Shown: positions 8,110-17,494, numbered from the stretch's first letter. The stretch is DNA of 64,000 nucleotides from Pusillimonas sp. DMV24BSW_D (GCF_011388195.1 NZ_CP049990.1:1798001-1862000); one strand, 5' to 3'. Notes: generated by a model from the letters alone, not told the origin. Program-made: numbers and translations.

Positions 8110-9396
8110 ATGATTTCCAAATGGGACTGGTTGTTGAAGCAGTTTTCCCGCACCTTGTGGGTTCGGGCTTTGCTGTATTCCTTATTAGCCATTGTGACAG
8201 CGTTGGTGGCCATTTGGATTGATCCCTATATCCCGGCTGATTTCGGCGGGCGTATTGGTGCCGATGCCGTAGACCAAATTCTCGATATTATGGCCAGCAG
8301 CATGCTGGCTGTTACAACTTTTTCGCTCACCGTTATGGTGTCGGCCTACAGTGCGGCGACGTCCAGTGTGACACCCCGGGCAACGCGCTTGCTTATGCAG
8401 GACACGACCACCCAGAACGTTCTATCGACATTTCTGGGGGCGTTTCTTTTTAGCCTGGTGGGTATTGTGGGCTTGAATGCCGGTGCTTACGGTGATGGCG
8501 GGCGGGTATTGTTGTTTGTTGTGTCTCTGGCCATGATTTTGATTGTGGCGTTAACCTTATTACGCTGGATTTCCCACCTAACGCATTTCGGCCGGGTGGG
8601 GAATACAACTGAAAGAGTGGAAAAGGCGGCCCACGCGGCGCTTGAATACTGGGTTGAGCATCCTTGTTTGGGGGCGAATCCTTTAACCGATCTTTCGGTG
8701 ATCCCGGATACGGCGCAGACGCTGCCGGCCTGGAAAGTGGCCTATGTTGAGCATATCGATACTCAAAAGCTATCGGAGTGCGCTTGTGAATGGGGCGTGA
8801 AAGTTTATGTTTTGGCCGCCCCAGGGTCTTTTGTCAACCCCAGCACCTCGCTGGCGAAAATCGACGGTTCCCTGACTGACGAGCAACGTGGCATATTGCA
8901 AGGCGCTTTTTCGCTGGATGCCGAGAGGTCTTTTGATCAGGATCCACGCTACGGGATGTGTGTATTAGCTGAAATTGCGTCGCGTGCTCTCTCTCCCGCC
9001 ATGAATGATCCGGGAACGGCCATTGATGTTCTGAGCCGTTCAGTGCGAATACTGTCTTGTTGGGAGCACCGTGCTGCTGGCCGTAGCGACGTCCGACGGG
9101 CAGGCAAAGGAGGCAAACCCTTGTGTGAAAATGTTTGGATGTCGCCGCTCGACCCACAAGATGTGTTTAACGATTTTTTTACTCCTATTGCCCGGGACGG
9201 TGCCGGGATGATCGAGGTTCAGGTACGGCTGCAGAAAGTGCTCAGCCACTTGGCTGAACTTCAACCTGATACTTTGGGTGAGGCCGCTCGTGATCACGCC
9301 GGTCTGGCGCTGGAACGTGCGATGCAGGTTTTAAATCTTGAAACAGATCGCCGGAATCTGACCGACCTTTCGAATCGTTTGTTTCCACCGCGTTAA
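8110..9396 (+). CDS. DUF2254 membrane protein
   Basis: 428 residues. Four hydrophobic segments are visible at roughly 17-38, 58-85, 103-125 and 132-150, followed by a long soluble cytoplasmic part. The segment VTTFSLTVMVSAYSAATSSV and later LSPAMNDPGTAIDVL are hallmarks of the DUF2254 family, whose function is unknown. The gene sits between nadE and a CLC chloride channel in the same direction (15 and 21-base gaps), which may mean co-transcription and a link to ion homeostasis, but that is only inference from position. Confidence 0.85.
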   Translation: MISKWDWLLKQFSRTLWVRALLYSLLAIVTALVAIWIDPYIPADFGGRIGADAVDQILDIMASSMLAVTTFSLTVMVSAYSAATSSVTPRATRLLMQDTTTQNVLSTFLGAFLFSLVGIVGLNAGAYGDGGRVLLFVVSLAMILIVALTLLRWISHLTHFGRVGNTTERVEKAAHAALEYWVEHPCLGANPLTDLSVIPDTAQTLPAWKVAYVEHIDTQKLSECACEWGVKVYVLAAPGSFVNPSTSLAKIDGSLTDEQRGILQGAFSLDAERSFDQDPRYGMCVLAEIASRALSPAMNDPGTAIDVLSRSVRILSCWEHRAAGRSDVRRAGKGGKPLCENVWMSPLDPQDVFNDFFTPIARDGAGMIEVQVRLQKVLSHLAELQPDTLGEAARDHAGLALERAMQVLNLETDRRNLTDLSNRLFPPR

Positions 9397-9417
9397 GTTG
9401 TTTTCCGAAACTTTTGC

Positions 9418-10806
9418 ATGTCGATAAAAAATCCTGATTCTTCGCTTAAACGGATACGCTCTTCTCTGCGCCGACGAGTCCGTCACTTAAATAGATTCTC
9501 ACGCCGTTCTTTACAGTTTTCACTGGTGCTGGTTGGGGCAGGGCTGGTTTCCCTGGTATCTATCGGATTCGCGCATCTGGTGGATTGGGGCATTAAGTTG
9601 AATCAGCAATGGGTGGCGCTGGCGCCATGGGCTGTGTGGATTGTTATTCCATGTAGTTTGGCTTTGCTCTGCTGGATGACACGTCGCTTTGCCCCTTTTG
9701 CCGCCGGAAGCGGGATCCCGCAGGTGATTGCCGCCATGTCCTTGCCGGATGATTCGGGGCGTGGTCGTTTGGTGTCGTTGGCACAGGCTTTATGGAAAAT
9801 TCCGCTCACTTTTCTGGCGCTTATCGCGGGGGCTTCGGTTGGGCGCGAAGGGCCGTCGGTTCAGGTTGGGGCGGCTTTAATGCTGGCGTGGGGAAAGTGT
9901 TGCAGAGTGCTGGGTGTTCCGCTCATTCATGTGCAAACTTCGGAATTGATCGCCACCGGAGCGGCGGGCGGTTTGGCTGCGGCATTTAATGCACCTTTGG
10001 CCGGCGTCATTTTTGCCATTGAAGAGCTCGGGCGAGGGGTGTCGTTTAAATGGCAAAGAATGGTTCTGTTGGGTGTATTGGCAAGTGGCTTTATTGTCGT
10101 TGCACTGATGGGGAACAATCCTTACTTTGGTATGTTTGATACGCAGGCCCCTTATCGGCAGTTAATCTGGGGTGTGGTTTTGGCCGGCGGCATTTGCGGT
10201 GTAGCCGCCGGAGTTTTTTCAAGGTTATTGGCCAAAGGTGCCGCGGCGTTTGCGCCTTCTCGTATGCGGGGCTGGATACGGCGCCACCCGATTCAAATGG
10301 CCTTTCTGCTAGGGTTAATCTTGGCGGCGCTCGGCACGTTAACGCATCACACGGTTTATGGAACCGGGTACGGCATTGCCGCCCAGGCTTTATCGGGCGG
10401 TGCCGAGGTTGAGGCCGGCTTCGGCATCAGCAAGTTGTTGGCAACAGTTGTGACGTATTGGTCGGGTATTCCGGGGGGGATTTTTACGCCCGCTTTAACC
10501 ACAGGCGCAGGGATTGGCGCTGAGTTGGCGCATGTTTTTAATGAGTTGTCCGACCCCGAAGTGCTTGCGTTGTTAGGTATGGCTGCATTTTTAGCCGGCG
10601 CAACGCAGGCACCACTGACCGCCAGTGTGATTACAATGGAAATGACCGGTAGCCAGCCCATGCTGTTTTGGTTATTGTTGGCATCGTTGTTGGCTTCTGT
10701 AGTTTCCCGCCAGATTACGCCCCAGCCGTTCTACCATTATGCAGCGGGCCGGTTCCGGCAAGCCATTCGTGAGCAAGACCGGAAACGGGTTGAGCAACAA
10801 GCTTAA
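9418..10806 (+). CDS. CLC-type chloride channel or chloride/proton antiporter
   Basis: 462 residues with about ten hydrophobic helices. The three selectivity-filter motifs of CLC proteins are present: GSGIPQ (around residue 99), GREGPSVQVGA (around 143) and GIPGGIFTPAL (around 352). The glutamate in GREGP is the gating glutamate, so exchange activity is possible. No CBS domains follow. The usual role is charge compensation or acid resistance. The stop overlaps the stop of the convergent ABC permease gene by two bases. A second CLC gene lies at 27272. Confidence 0.93.
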   Translation: MSIKNPDSSLKRIRSSLRRRVRHLNRFSRRSLQFSLVLVGAGLVSLVSIGFAHLVDWGIKLNQQWVALAPWAVWIVIPCSLALLCWMTRRFAPFAAGSGIPQVIAAMSLPDDSGRGRLVSLAQALWKIPLTFLALIAGASVGREGPSVQVGAALMLAWGKCCRVLGVPLIHVQTSELIATGAAGGLAAAFNAPLAGVIFAIEELGRGVSFKWQRMVLLGVLASGFIVVALMGNNPYFGMFDTQAPYRQLIWGVVLAGGICGVAAGVFSRLLAKGAAAFAPSRMRGWIRRHPIQMAFLLGLILAALGTLTHHTVYGTGYGIAAQALSGGAEVEAGFGISKLLATVVTYWSGIPGGIFTPALTTGAGIGAELAHVFNELSDPEVLALLGMAAFLAGATQAPLTASVITMEMTGSQPMLFWLLLASLLASVVSRQITPQPFYHYAAGRFRQAIREQDRKRVEQQA

Positions 10807-11585
10807 GGTTGCGGCGTATGAGTCCAGCGCTGGTACAGTTTCTGGGCAATGGTGTCCAGCATAAAGCCCAAAGCGCCAATGAGCACAATAACGGCCATGA
10901 GTTCGGAGTAAGCCAGGCGGTCTCGTGTATCCAGAATAAAGTAACCTAGGCCTGAGCTGACCCCCAGCATTTCGCAGGGCACCAGAACAATCCAGATAAT
11001 CCCTATTGCCAAACGCGCACCGGTAAGGATGTGGCCCAGGATTCCCGGCATGATAATACGGGAAAGCAGTTCCCAGCGGGTGGCACTTAAACTTTTGGCC
11101 AACATCAGCCATTTCTTATCCAGCTGTTTTACCCCGGCGGCCGTATTCAGAACAATCGGCCATACTGCGGCAAAGGTAAGCAGGAAGTAAATGGGGGCAT
11201 CACCAATGCCGAAAATCATGACGGCAATCGGCATCCAAGACAACGGTGAGATCATGCGCAAAAACTGAAATGCGCTGCTGGTGCTGTTTTCAAGTGTGCG
11301 CGAACTCCCAATGGCCAAGCCGACGGGAATGCCGATTAACAAAGCCAGAAACAACCCGATCAGAACCCGTTTCATACTGGTTAAGGTGTGAATGGTAAGC
11401 TGATTATCTGCCAGCAAGCTGAACAGGTTTTGAAATGTTTCTTCAGGTCCCAGCAAACCTGCCAGGCCAATGTCTTGTTGCAGCCAACGGGTTCCCAGCG
11501 ACCACAGCCCGATCAGCACCAGCAGGCCCGTCAGGCTCAACAGTGTGCGTTTTCCTGGAACAGAAAATGAAAGGGCTTTTAGCAT
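10803..11585 (-). CDS. ABC transporter permease, NitT/TauT family
   Basis: 260 residues with six hydrophobic segments and the BPD_transp_1 inner-membrane domain. The EAA-type loop is recognisable in the GVKQLDKKWLMLAKSLSATR region, followed by the conserved Gly at the end of MPGILGHILTGARLA. It is the channel-forming subunit (SsuC/TauC/NrtB type) of an importer for small anions such as sulfonates, nitrate/cyanate or aromatic precursors. The substrate-binding gene precedes it by 12 bases, the ATPase lies one gene further upstream, and all belong to one minus-strand operon. The specific substrate is unknown. Confidence 0.9.
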   Translation of the reverse strand: MLKALSFSVPGKRTLLSLTGLLVLIGLWSLGTRWLQQDIGLAGLLGPEETFQNLFSLLADNQLTIHTLTSMKRVLIGLFLALLIGIPVGLAIGSSRTLENSTSSAFQFLRMISPLSWMPIAVMIFGIGDAPIYFLLTFAAVWPIVLNTAAGVKQLDKKWLMLAKSLSATRWELLSRIIMPGILGHILTGARLAIGIIWIVLVPCEMLGVSSGLGYFILDTRDRLAYSELMAVIVLIGALGFMLDTIAQKLYQRWTHTPQP

Positions 11586-11597
11586 GGCGACTCCTGA

Positions 11598-12812
11598 TTA
11601 AACCGTAATGATTTCTTGGCGTTCGTAGTCGGGCTGAAGGCCGAACACCGGCAAACCACCGATTGACTCGATCGCTTTGCGGGCAAAGCGGTCGTCGACC
11701 AAGTCTTTTGCAACATAGGCTGGATCCAGTTCAGCCAGGAAGTCATTGCGCCCCGAGACCAAGGTATCTTTTAGTCGGCGCACCAACTCTTCTGTATAGC
11801 TGGGGAAGGGGTAGGGCTGGAAGTCAATGCGCTTTTCTTCCCATTCTTTGTTGACGATGGCGCCGTCTTTTTCATACATGGCGCGATCCAGTTTTGCCGG
11901 TACGAGTACTTGGGCCAAAGTTTCATAGGCATGCGGTGTATAGCGCTGATCGTGCTCTTTCGACAGGATTCGAGCCGTTTCCTCACGGTTGTCCTGAATC
12001 CATGCCTGTGCCTGAACAATCCCGTTCACTACGGCCTGAGACCATTCGGGGCGGTTCACAGTGTCTTCCTCGTGCATTAGAACAACACAGCACGCATGGT
12101 CTTTCCATACGTCGCCGGTGAAACGCAGGATTTTGCCTACTTTCAGTTGTTCGGCCGCTGCGTTGAATGGTTCCGCCACGATATAGCCCGAAATGCGGCG
12201 GTTGGCCAATGCAGGCAGCATATCGGATGGCGCCATGACAACAAGCTTGACTTGCTTGGGGCCCGGCTCGCCGTCGGCGATCGATTCCAGGCCTTTACTT
12301 TTAAGCAGGTGTTGCAGTACGACGTTATGGATTGAATACCAGAAGGGAATGGCCACAGTTGTGCCGCCCAGGTCAGACAAGTCGTTGATGTTTGGTTGAA
12401 CGGTCAGGCCCGATCCGGACATATGATTCCACGCCACGACCTTGGCCTTCGATTGGCTTCCGTAGCGGGCCCAGATAGTCATGGGTGAGAGCAGGTGTAC
12501 CGCGTTGACCTGTCCGGCCAGAAAGGCCTCAACCAATTGCGCCCAGCTTCTGAATAAACGCGGCTTCTCAACTTTAATGCCTTGTTGTTCGAAAATGCCA
12601 TTGTTATGGGCCACCAGCAATGGTGTGGCGTCTGTAATGGGAAGGTAGCCAATTCTTAGAGGGGCATCCGCTTCCGCTGCACGCGCTTGCTTGTGCAAAT
12701 TAAGCAAGGGAAGCGCGCCTGCTGCGGTAAACAGCGACGACAATTTTAGAAACTGACGACGTGCTTCTTGTGTGGCGACAGGTTCGTTTTGGGAAAGGTC
12801 GGTTTTTTTCAT
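11598..12812 (-). CDS. ABC transporter substrate-binding protein, Tat-exported, NrtA/SsuA-like
   Basis: 404 residues. The N-terminus has a twin-arginine signal: ARRQFLK followed by a hydrophobic stretch and cleavage around LHKQARAAEAD, so export through Tat is likely. The mature part starts LRIGYLPITDATPLLVAHNNGIF, the classical NMT1/NrtA-type opening, and contains LGGTTVAIPF and GYIVAEPF. The ligand of this family ranges from nitrate and bicarbonate to alkanesulfonates and nitriles; the binding residues cannot be assigned here. It sits between the permease and ATPase genes of the same operon. Confidence 0.9.
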   Translation of the reverse strand: MKKTDLSQNEPVATQEARRQFLKLSSLFTAAGALPLLNLHKQARAAEADAPLRIGYLPITDATPLLVAHNNGIFEQQGIKVEKPRLFRSWAQLVEAFLAGQVNAVHLLSPMTIWARYGSQSKAKVVAWNHMSGSGLTVQPNINDLSDLGGTTVAIPFWYSIHNVVLQHLLKSKGLESIADGEPGPKQVKLVVMAPSDMLPALANRRISGYIVAEPFNAAAEQLKVGKILRFTGDVWKDHACCVVLMHEEDTVNRPEWSQAVVNGIVQAQAWIQDNREETARILSKEHDQRYTPHAYETLAQVLVPAKLDRAMYEKDGAIVNKEWEEKRIDFQPYPFPSYTEELVRRLKDTLVSGRNDFLAELDPAYVAKDLVDDRFARKAIESIGGLPVFGLQPDYERQEIITV

Positions 12813-12824
12813 GGTGATCGGAGC

Positions 12825-13670
12825 TCAGTGGGCAACCGTGGTTGCGGATTTGGGACGTGCTTTGCGCAAGGCATGCACGATTTCAAGACGAATAGGCTCA
12901 AGTGCATCGATTGCTTCATCACGCGGATGGGGTAGCGGAATACGCCATTCTCCAACCAGGCGACCGGGTTGATGCCCAATGAGTATGATGCGGTCGGCCA
13001 AGGTAAGTGCTTCGTCGATATCGTGCGTAACCAAAACGGCTGCGGCGTGGTGTGTTTGTGTAATGCTGCGCAGTAACTGCTGCATTTCTTCCCGGGTAAT
13101 TTCGTCTAGGGCGCTAAACGGTTCGTCGAGCAAGAGAATTTCAGGTTGACGCGCCAGGCAGCGTGCCAGTGCAGTACGTTGGGCCATGCCGCCTGAAAGC
13201 TCGGTAGGATAGCGGCTGCGGGCAGTACTTAAACCGACTTCATTAATGGCGGTGTTGATTCGTTGGCGTTTTTCCTGGTCGCTTAAATGAGGCTGATGCT
13301 TGAAATCGAGCCCGAAACCAACGTTTTCTTCCAAGTTGAGCCACGGTAAAAGGCTGGGGTCCTGGAAGACAAAGCCCAACCTGGGATGGGGGCCTTTTAC
13401 CAATTGTCCGTGTAAATGTACGGTGCCGGCCTGCGCAGTTTGCAAACCGGCAAGAACGCGCAGCAGCGACGACTTTCCGACTCCGCTGGGGCCTAAAATG
13501 GCGACGGTTTCGCCTTGCGCCACGGTCAGTGAAAAGTCGGTTAGGACGGTATGCCGTGGTTGACTTTCACGTACATAGCCCAGTTCAATGTTATGGGCTT
13601 GCAAGACGATGTCGGTGGCGGAGGCGGGGCGAGTTTGCATGATGCTGCTAATGTTATTGGACGAAATCAA
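12825..13670 (-). CDS. ABC transporter ATP-binding protein, NitT/TauT family
   Basis: 281 residues. Walker A is GPSGVGKSS, the Q-loop region is FVFQDPSLLPWL, the signature is LSGGMAQRTALARCLA, Walker B is ILLLDEPFSALD and the switch histidine is in LVTHDIDEAL. This is a complete NBD of the SsuB/TauB/NrtD group energising the importer encoded just downstream. The first possible start is a TTG at 13670 that overlaps the stop of the preceding gene; an ATG at 13640 (MQTRP) is the more conventional choice and leaves the domain intact. Confidence 0.92.
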   Translation of the reverse strand: MISSNNISSIMQTRPASATDIVLQAHNIELGYVRESQPRHTVLTDFSLTVAQGETVAILGPSGVGKSSLLRVLAGLQTAQAGTVHLHGQLVKGPHPRLGFVFQDPSLLPWLNLEENVGFGLDFKHQPHLSDQEKRQRINTAINEVGLSTARSRYPTELSGGMAQRTALARCLARQPEILLLDEPFSALDEITREEMQQLLRSITQTHHAAAVLVTHDIDEALTLADRIILIGHQPGRLVGEWRIPLPHPRDEAIDALEPIRLEIVHALRKARPKSATTVAH

Positions 13671-14782
13671 GCGGCCTGAGCTTGTTCGTCGGGGTGTTCG
13701 ATAGCGTGAATCTCTTTGCGTAAATGTTTGAGCGCCGGGGTAACGATGGCGACGAATACGGCCTCACGCTGGCGGCGCTGGGCGGGATGATTCATGAGAT
13801 AGCCTTTGGCGCCGGTATGAAGTACGGCCGAATGCGTGGCACGCAAGCAGAGCTCAGAGGTTGCCAGCCGCGCCTTTAACACATCCAGCACTTCCGGGTT
13901 GCCATTTTTGGTGGCTCTTGCCAGTTCTTTAATACGCGATTTCAACGGTTGTAGTTCCGCGCTTAAATCGTCGGCTTGATCGTCTAGAAAGACGTTTACG
14001 TGCGCATGTGTAGCATTTGTATCTTCCATCGTTTCCACACTGGCTTCGATAATGCCCAAGCCCATGCCGGTTTGTCCGAGCACGAATCCTGGTTTAATGC
14101 GTTTAATGTAATCACCGAACTGCTCCGGGTGAGCAATGATGTCGGTTTGGTTAAGCGCAACTTTGTCGAAGCGAATGCATAGAGTCTGTGTACCTTCCAT
14201 GCCCGAAAACTCCAGGCAAGGCCGCAGGGACACGCCAGGGGTATCGCAACGTACGGCGAACATAATGTAGCCCTCGTCTTGCACGTAGGCGGCCACCACG
14301 GCCAGATGGTCGGCGCTGATGTTGGAAACCCATGGCAAAGACCCACTTACCTGATAGCCGTTTTCGGTTCGCACTGCGCGTAGATTGATTTTTTCTATGC
14401 CGGCCAAATGCTTGACGGTATTCGACATGCCTGTTCCGGCCAGAATACGCGCACGCGCAACATCTTTCAGGTAACGTTCACGAACCTCTTGATTGGGGGA
14501 GTGCAATAAATACCAGGCACAAGTCGACTGACACCACACCATGAATCCAGTTGAACCACATTCACGGGAAATTGAGGTGGTGATCTCAACTTGGGTGGAC
14601 AGGTCTAGCCCCAGGCCATCATATTCCTCTGGGATAGCAGCGGCAAAGCCTCCCAGTTTGCCCAGCTCGCGTAAATACGTTTCCGGGTAGAAGCCTTCGC
14701 GGTCGATGGCATCGGCCAGAGGGCGCAATTCGGTGCGGGCCTGCTGGGAAATGGCATTGATGATTGCTTCTGATTGATTCAT
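13667..14782 (-). CDS. Acyl-CoA dehydrogenase-like flavoprotein, possible monooxygenase
   Basis: 371 residues of the acyl-CoA dehydrogenase superfamily: helical N-domain (1-115), central beta domain (SGSLPWVSNISADHL and later), helical C-domain. The usual catalytic Glu motif of true acyl-CoA dehydrogenases is not apparent. The gene heads the operon of a NitT/TauT-type ABC importer, like the SfnB/DszC/DmoA-type flavoenzymes that process imported sulfur or nitrogen compounds. I therefore infer an FMN- or FAD-dependent oxidation of the imported compound rather than beta-oxidation. The ATPase start overlaps its stop. A 38-base gap separates it from the upstream AhpD-like gene. Confidence 0.75.
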   Translation of the reverse strand: MNQSEAIINAISQQARTELRPLADAIDREGFYPETYLRELGKLGGFAAAIPEEYDGLGLDLSTQVEITTSISRECGSTGFMVWCQSTCAWYLLHSPNQEVRERYLKDVARARILAGTGMSNTVKHLAGIEKINLRAVRTENGYQVSGSLPWVSNISADHLAVVAAYVQDEGYIMFAVRCDTPGVSLRPCLEFSGMEGTQTLCIRFDKVALNQTDIIAHPEQFGDYIKRIKPGFVLGQTGMGLGIIEASVETMEDTNATHAHVNVFLDDQADDLSAELQPLKSRIKELARATKNGNPEVLDVLKARLATSELCLRATHSAVLHTGAKGYLMNHPAQRRQREAVFVAIVTPALKHLRKEIHAIEHPDEQAQAA

Positions 14783-14820
14783 GGGGTTGACGTCCTAGTA
14801 TTACCTGTGGGTCGTTAATT

Positions 14821-15363
14821 TCAGGCGTGGGGTTGCAGTTCAGGGTTGATGGGGGTGCGAGCCAAGTTGTTGGCGTAGTTGCAAAGCGTTGCCAAACTGA
14901 CGCCTAAAACAGCCTCAAGTGCATTGGCTTCGGTATAGCCCGCTTCGAAAAACGCTTGTAATGTGTCATCTGATACATCGCCTTTGTTTTCCATCACAGC
15001 AATCGTGAATTGGGCGAGAGCGTTTAATTTGGCGTCGTTCAATGCTTCGGTTTTGCGTAACGCTTGAATGACCTCTTCGGGCATACCCAGTTTCTTACGT
15101 GAAAGAGCTGTGTGACCTGCTACGCAGAAACCGCAGCCATTCAGCGTAGCGGCTGTAATTTGTACGACTTCACGTTCTTCAGGAGTCAGGCCGGATTTGG
15201 CGTTAATGCCACCAACAACCTGGTATGTTTCCAGGGCGGTGGGGGCGTTAGCCAAAACGCCAATCAGGTTTGGGAGAAAACCGTTGTTCTTTTTCGCAGT
15301 TTCCAGGCGCTCTTTAGCGGCTTCAGGGGCGGAGTCGAGGGTGTGAATAGTAAGACGGCTCAT
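14821..15363 (-). CDS. Carboxymuconolactone decarboxylase / AhpD-like protein
   Basis: 180 residues from the ATG at 15363 (MSRLTIH); a GTG at 15375 would add four residues. The AhpD core is clear: CGFCVAGH gives C77-x2-C80-x3-H84, with the preceding acidic helix EEREVVQ. Proteins of this type are thiol-based peroxidases or partners in alkylhydroperoxide reduction, all-helical and oligomeric. The next gene in the same direction is the acyl-CoA-dehydrogenase-like enzyme, 38 bases away, so it may serve to remove peroxide made by that flavoenzyme. That link is inference from position. Confidence 0.87.
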   Translation of the reverse strand: MSRLTIHTLDSAPEAAKERLETAKKNNGFLPNLIGVLANAPTALETYQVVGGINAKSGLTPEEREVVQITAATLNGCGFCVAGHTALSRKKLGMPEEVIQALRKTEALNDAKLNALAQFTIAVMENKGDVSDDTLQAFFEAGYTEANALEAVLGVSLATLCNYANNLARTPINPELQPHA

Positions 15364-15449
15364 ATAGAAAAACACTTTTTAAAGGAGAGTTTAAAAATCT
15401 GGTTTTCATTGTAGAGATGAGCCGATAGAATTAGAAATAATATAAAAAA

Positions 15450-15480
15450 ATATCTTTATTTCTCTTGGAAATAAAGATAT
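15450..15480 (-). terminator. Intrinsic terminator after the class V aminotransferase gene
   Basis: Perfect 13-base inverted repeat (ATATCTTTATTTC with its complement) around a five-base loop, followed on the minus strand by a run of seven T. The stem is almost entirely A/T. It lies about 65 bases after the stop of the aminotransferase gene and also marks the upstream edge of the AhpD-like gene. Confidence 0.7.
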
Positions 15481-15490
15481 GGGGAAAGAG

Positions 15491-15524
15491 ACATTACGGG
15501 CACCGGCTTTGGCGCCCGTAATGT
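15491..15524 (-). repeat. GC-rich hairpin between aminotransferase and its terminator
   Basis: ACATTACGGGC at 15491-15501 is repeated inverted at 15514-15524 with a 12-base loop. It lies between the aminotransferase stop and the A/T-rich terminator hairpin, so two stable hairpins follow each other in the 3' untranslated region. It could stabilise the mRNA end or be a first terminator; on the minus strand the following sequence is only moderately T-rich. Confidence 0.5.
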
Positions 15525-15545
15525 CAACGCGAATGCAACCGGTGC

Positions 15546-16700
15546 TTAAGCCTGTTGCTCCGTCCGATAGGTCGCGGCTATCTGCCCCAGCGCATCGGCG
15601 AACAGGGCAACCGTGCGGTCAACATTCTGTAATTTGTCCAGGCCGAACAAGCCCAGGCGGAAGGTCATGAAATCGGCGGGCTCATCGCATTGCAAGGGCA
15701 CACCGGCAGCAGTTTGCAGGCCAATTTGGGTGAATGCGCGGGATGAGTGGATATCCGGATTGGTTGTGTAACTTACAACGACGCCTGGCGCTTCGAAGCC
15801 GGGCGCCGCCACGCTTTTGTAACCGCACCCGCCGAGCAGCTTGCGTACTGCTTGCCCCAATTCGCGCTGACGCGCTTTAGTTTGCTCGAGGCCTTCCGCC
15901 TCGGTTTGGGCAATGGCATCGCGCAATACCACTAACGCATCCGTTGGCATCGTTGCGTGGTAGGCATGACCGCCTTTTTCGTAGGCCTGCATAATTTGCA
16001 GCCATTTGCGTAGATCACAGGCAAAGCTTGAACTGGTGGTTTCCTCAATACGACCCAGTGCGCGGTCGCTTAACATCACCAAGCCGCAACAGGCCGATGC
16101 CGACCAACCTTTTTGAGGGGCGCTGATTAGGATATCCACATTCGAGCTTTTCATGTCGACCCACATGGCGCCTGATGCTATGCAGTCCAGAACGAACAGC
16201 CCGCCATTGGCCCGCACCGCGTCACCGACCTGTTTCAGGTAGTTGTCCGGCAACATAATGCCTGAGGCCGTCTCTACGTGTGGCGCGAATAAAAGATCGG
16301 GTTTGTATTCGTGAATGGCCTGAACAACTTCTTCAATAGGCGCCGGAGCAAAAGCCGCCTGGCTCCCCGTTTGCATCGGGCGTGCTTTCAGCACATGCGT
16401 GTCGGCTGGAATGTTTCCCATGTCGAAGATTTGCGACCAACGATAGCTAAACCAACCGTTGCGCAAAACCATACACCTTTTTCCGTGGGCAAACTGGCGG
16501 GCAACGGCTTCCATACCGAAGGTTCCGCTGCCGGGTACGATGATGGTCGCGTCGGCGTTGTATACTCGTTTCATCGCGCTGGAAACATCCTTCATTACGC
16601 CTTGAAAAAGCGCCGACATGTGGTTTAGAGCTCGATCGGTGTAGACAACCGAATATTCGAGCAAGCCATCGGGATCCACGGCGGGCAACAATTTCGACAT
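15546..16700 (-). CDS. Class V aminotransferase, alanine-glyoxylate aminotransferase family
   Basis: 384 residues with the fold-type I PLP enzyme layout. The glycine-rich phosphate-binding segment VPGSGTFGMEAVARQF, the Asp of LFVLDCIASGAMW (pairs with the PLP ring nitrogen) and the Schiff-base lysine K197 in SAPQKGWSA are all present. Relatives transaminate serine, alanine or aspartate with glyoxylate or pyruvate, or act on 2-aminoethylphosphonate; the substrate is not clear here. The gene stands alone, flanked by a histidine phosphatase gene upstream and hairpins downstream. Confidence 0.88.
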   Translation of the reverse strand: MSKLLPAVDPDGLLEYSVVYTDRALNHMSALFQGVMKDVSSAMKRVYNADATIIVPGSGTFGMEAVARQFAHGKRCMVLRNGWFSYRWSQIFDMGNIPADTHVLKARPMQTGSQAAFAPAPIEEVVQAIHEYKPDLLFAPHVETASGIMLPDNYLKQVGDAVRANGGLFVLDCIASGAMWVDMKSSNVDILISAPQKGWSASACCGLVMLSDRALGRIEETTSSSFACDLRKWLQIMQAYEKGGHAYHATMPTDALVVLRDAIAQTEAEGLEQTKARQRELGQAVRKLLGGCGYKSVAAPGFEAPGVVVSYTTNPDIHSSRAFTQIGLQTAAGVPLQCDEPADFMTFRLGLFGLDKLQNVDRTVALFADALGQIAATYRTEQQA

Positions 16701-16772
16701 AACGCACTCCTGGAAATCGGTGTAGTAAACAAATCGATTGTAGTCGACATGCGTAAATGCTACCGATTGGTG

Positions 16773-17378
16773 TTAGTGAAAGCCAAAATCAAGCCTTTCA
16801 ACGACTTGAACTGCTCCATTTTTATATTCCACTACGATACCTTCACCCGATTTGGGCACAATCCCCGTCAGTGCTGTGATGTTTACTTGGTGTGTTACCA
16901 CCACCATCAGCCCGGGGCCGTCCCACCGTGCAAATCGAACCAGCGCGCGTTGGGTTTGCATCGCTTCGGTTTGTCGATTGCTGAAAAAAGAATTGAATTC
17001 CGGTGCATCGGTGACTTGGTTGGGAAAGGCTAATGTGGCTGTCTCCATGCAACGACACCATTGCGAGCTTAAGACTTGGGCCACTGCAACCGACTGGTTA
17101 CGAAACCATTGACCAATATGTCGTGCCTGTTCGCGGCCGGTTTCGTTCAAGTTGCGTTGGGTGGCGCATTGACCCAATGTGAAATTGTCGGGGTCGCCTC
17201 CGCCGGGCGCATAGGCATGTCGAATCAGCACAATTTGGCCGTCTTTAAGTGCGGGATGGGGTGTGTCGGCGTTTTGTGCAATGGCCGGAAACACGGAGAA
17301 GACTGAGAGCAACAGTGTGAGGCAAAACGCATTAAACAGATGCATAGGGACACGATAACGAGCGCATGAGACGTTCAT
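16773..17378 (-). CDS. Secreted histidine phosphatase family protein
   Basis: 201 residues. It starts at ATG 17378, preceded by AAAGGA at good distance. A signal peptide is visible (hydrophobic core at about 13-33, cleavage near AIAQ-NAD), so the protein is probably periplasmic. The phosphatase core has the phospho-accepting His in VLIRHAYAP and the second His in VVVTHQVNITAL, as in the phosphoglycerate-mutase-like branch. Two cysteines in SSQWCRCMETA could form a disulfide. Physiological substrate unknown. Confidence 0.85.
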   Translation of the reverse strand: MNVSCARYRVPMHLFNAFCLTLLLSVFSVFPAIAQNADTPHPALKDGQIVLIRHAYAPGGGDPDNFTLGQCATQRNLNETGREQARHIGQWFRNQSVAVAQVLSSQWCRCMETATLAFPNQVTDAPEFNSFFSNRQTEAMQTQRALVRFARWDGPGLMVVVTHQVNITALTGIVPKSGEGIVVEYKNGAVQVVERLDFGFH

Positions 17379-17494
17379 ATAAAGTCCTTTTGGGCAAACC
17401 GGAAGTGCTACGTTATGAACAAGGGCATTGCATAATATAGGCGCAAAACAAAGAAGCAGGGGGTGGCTTTGGAACGTGACACGAGGTTGAGGAA

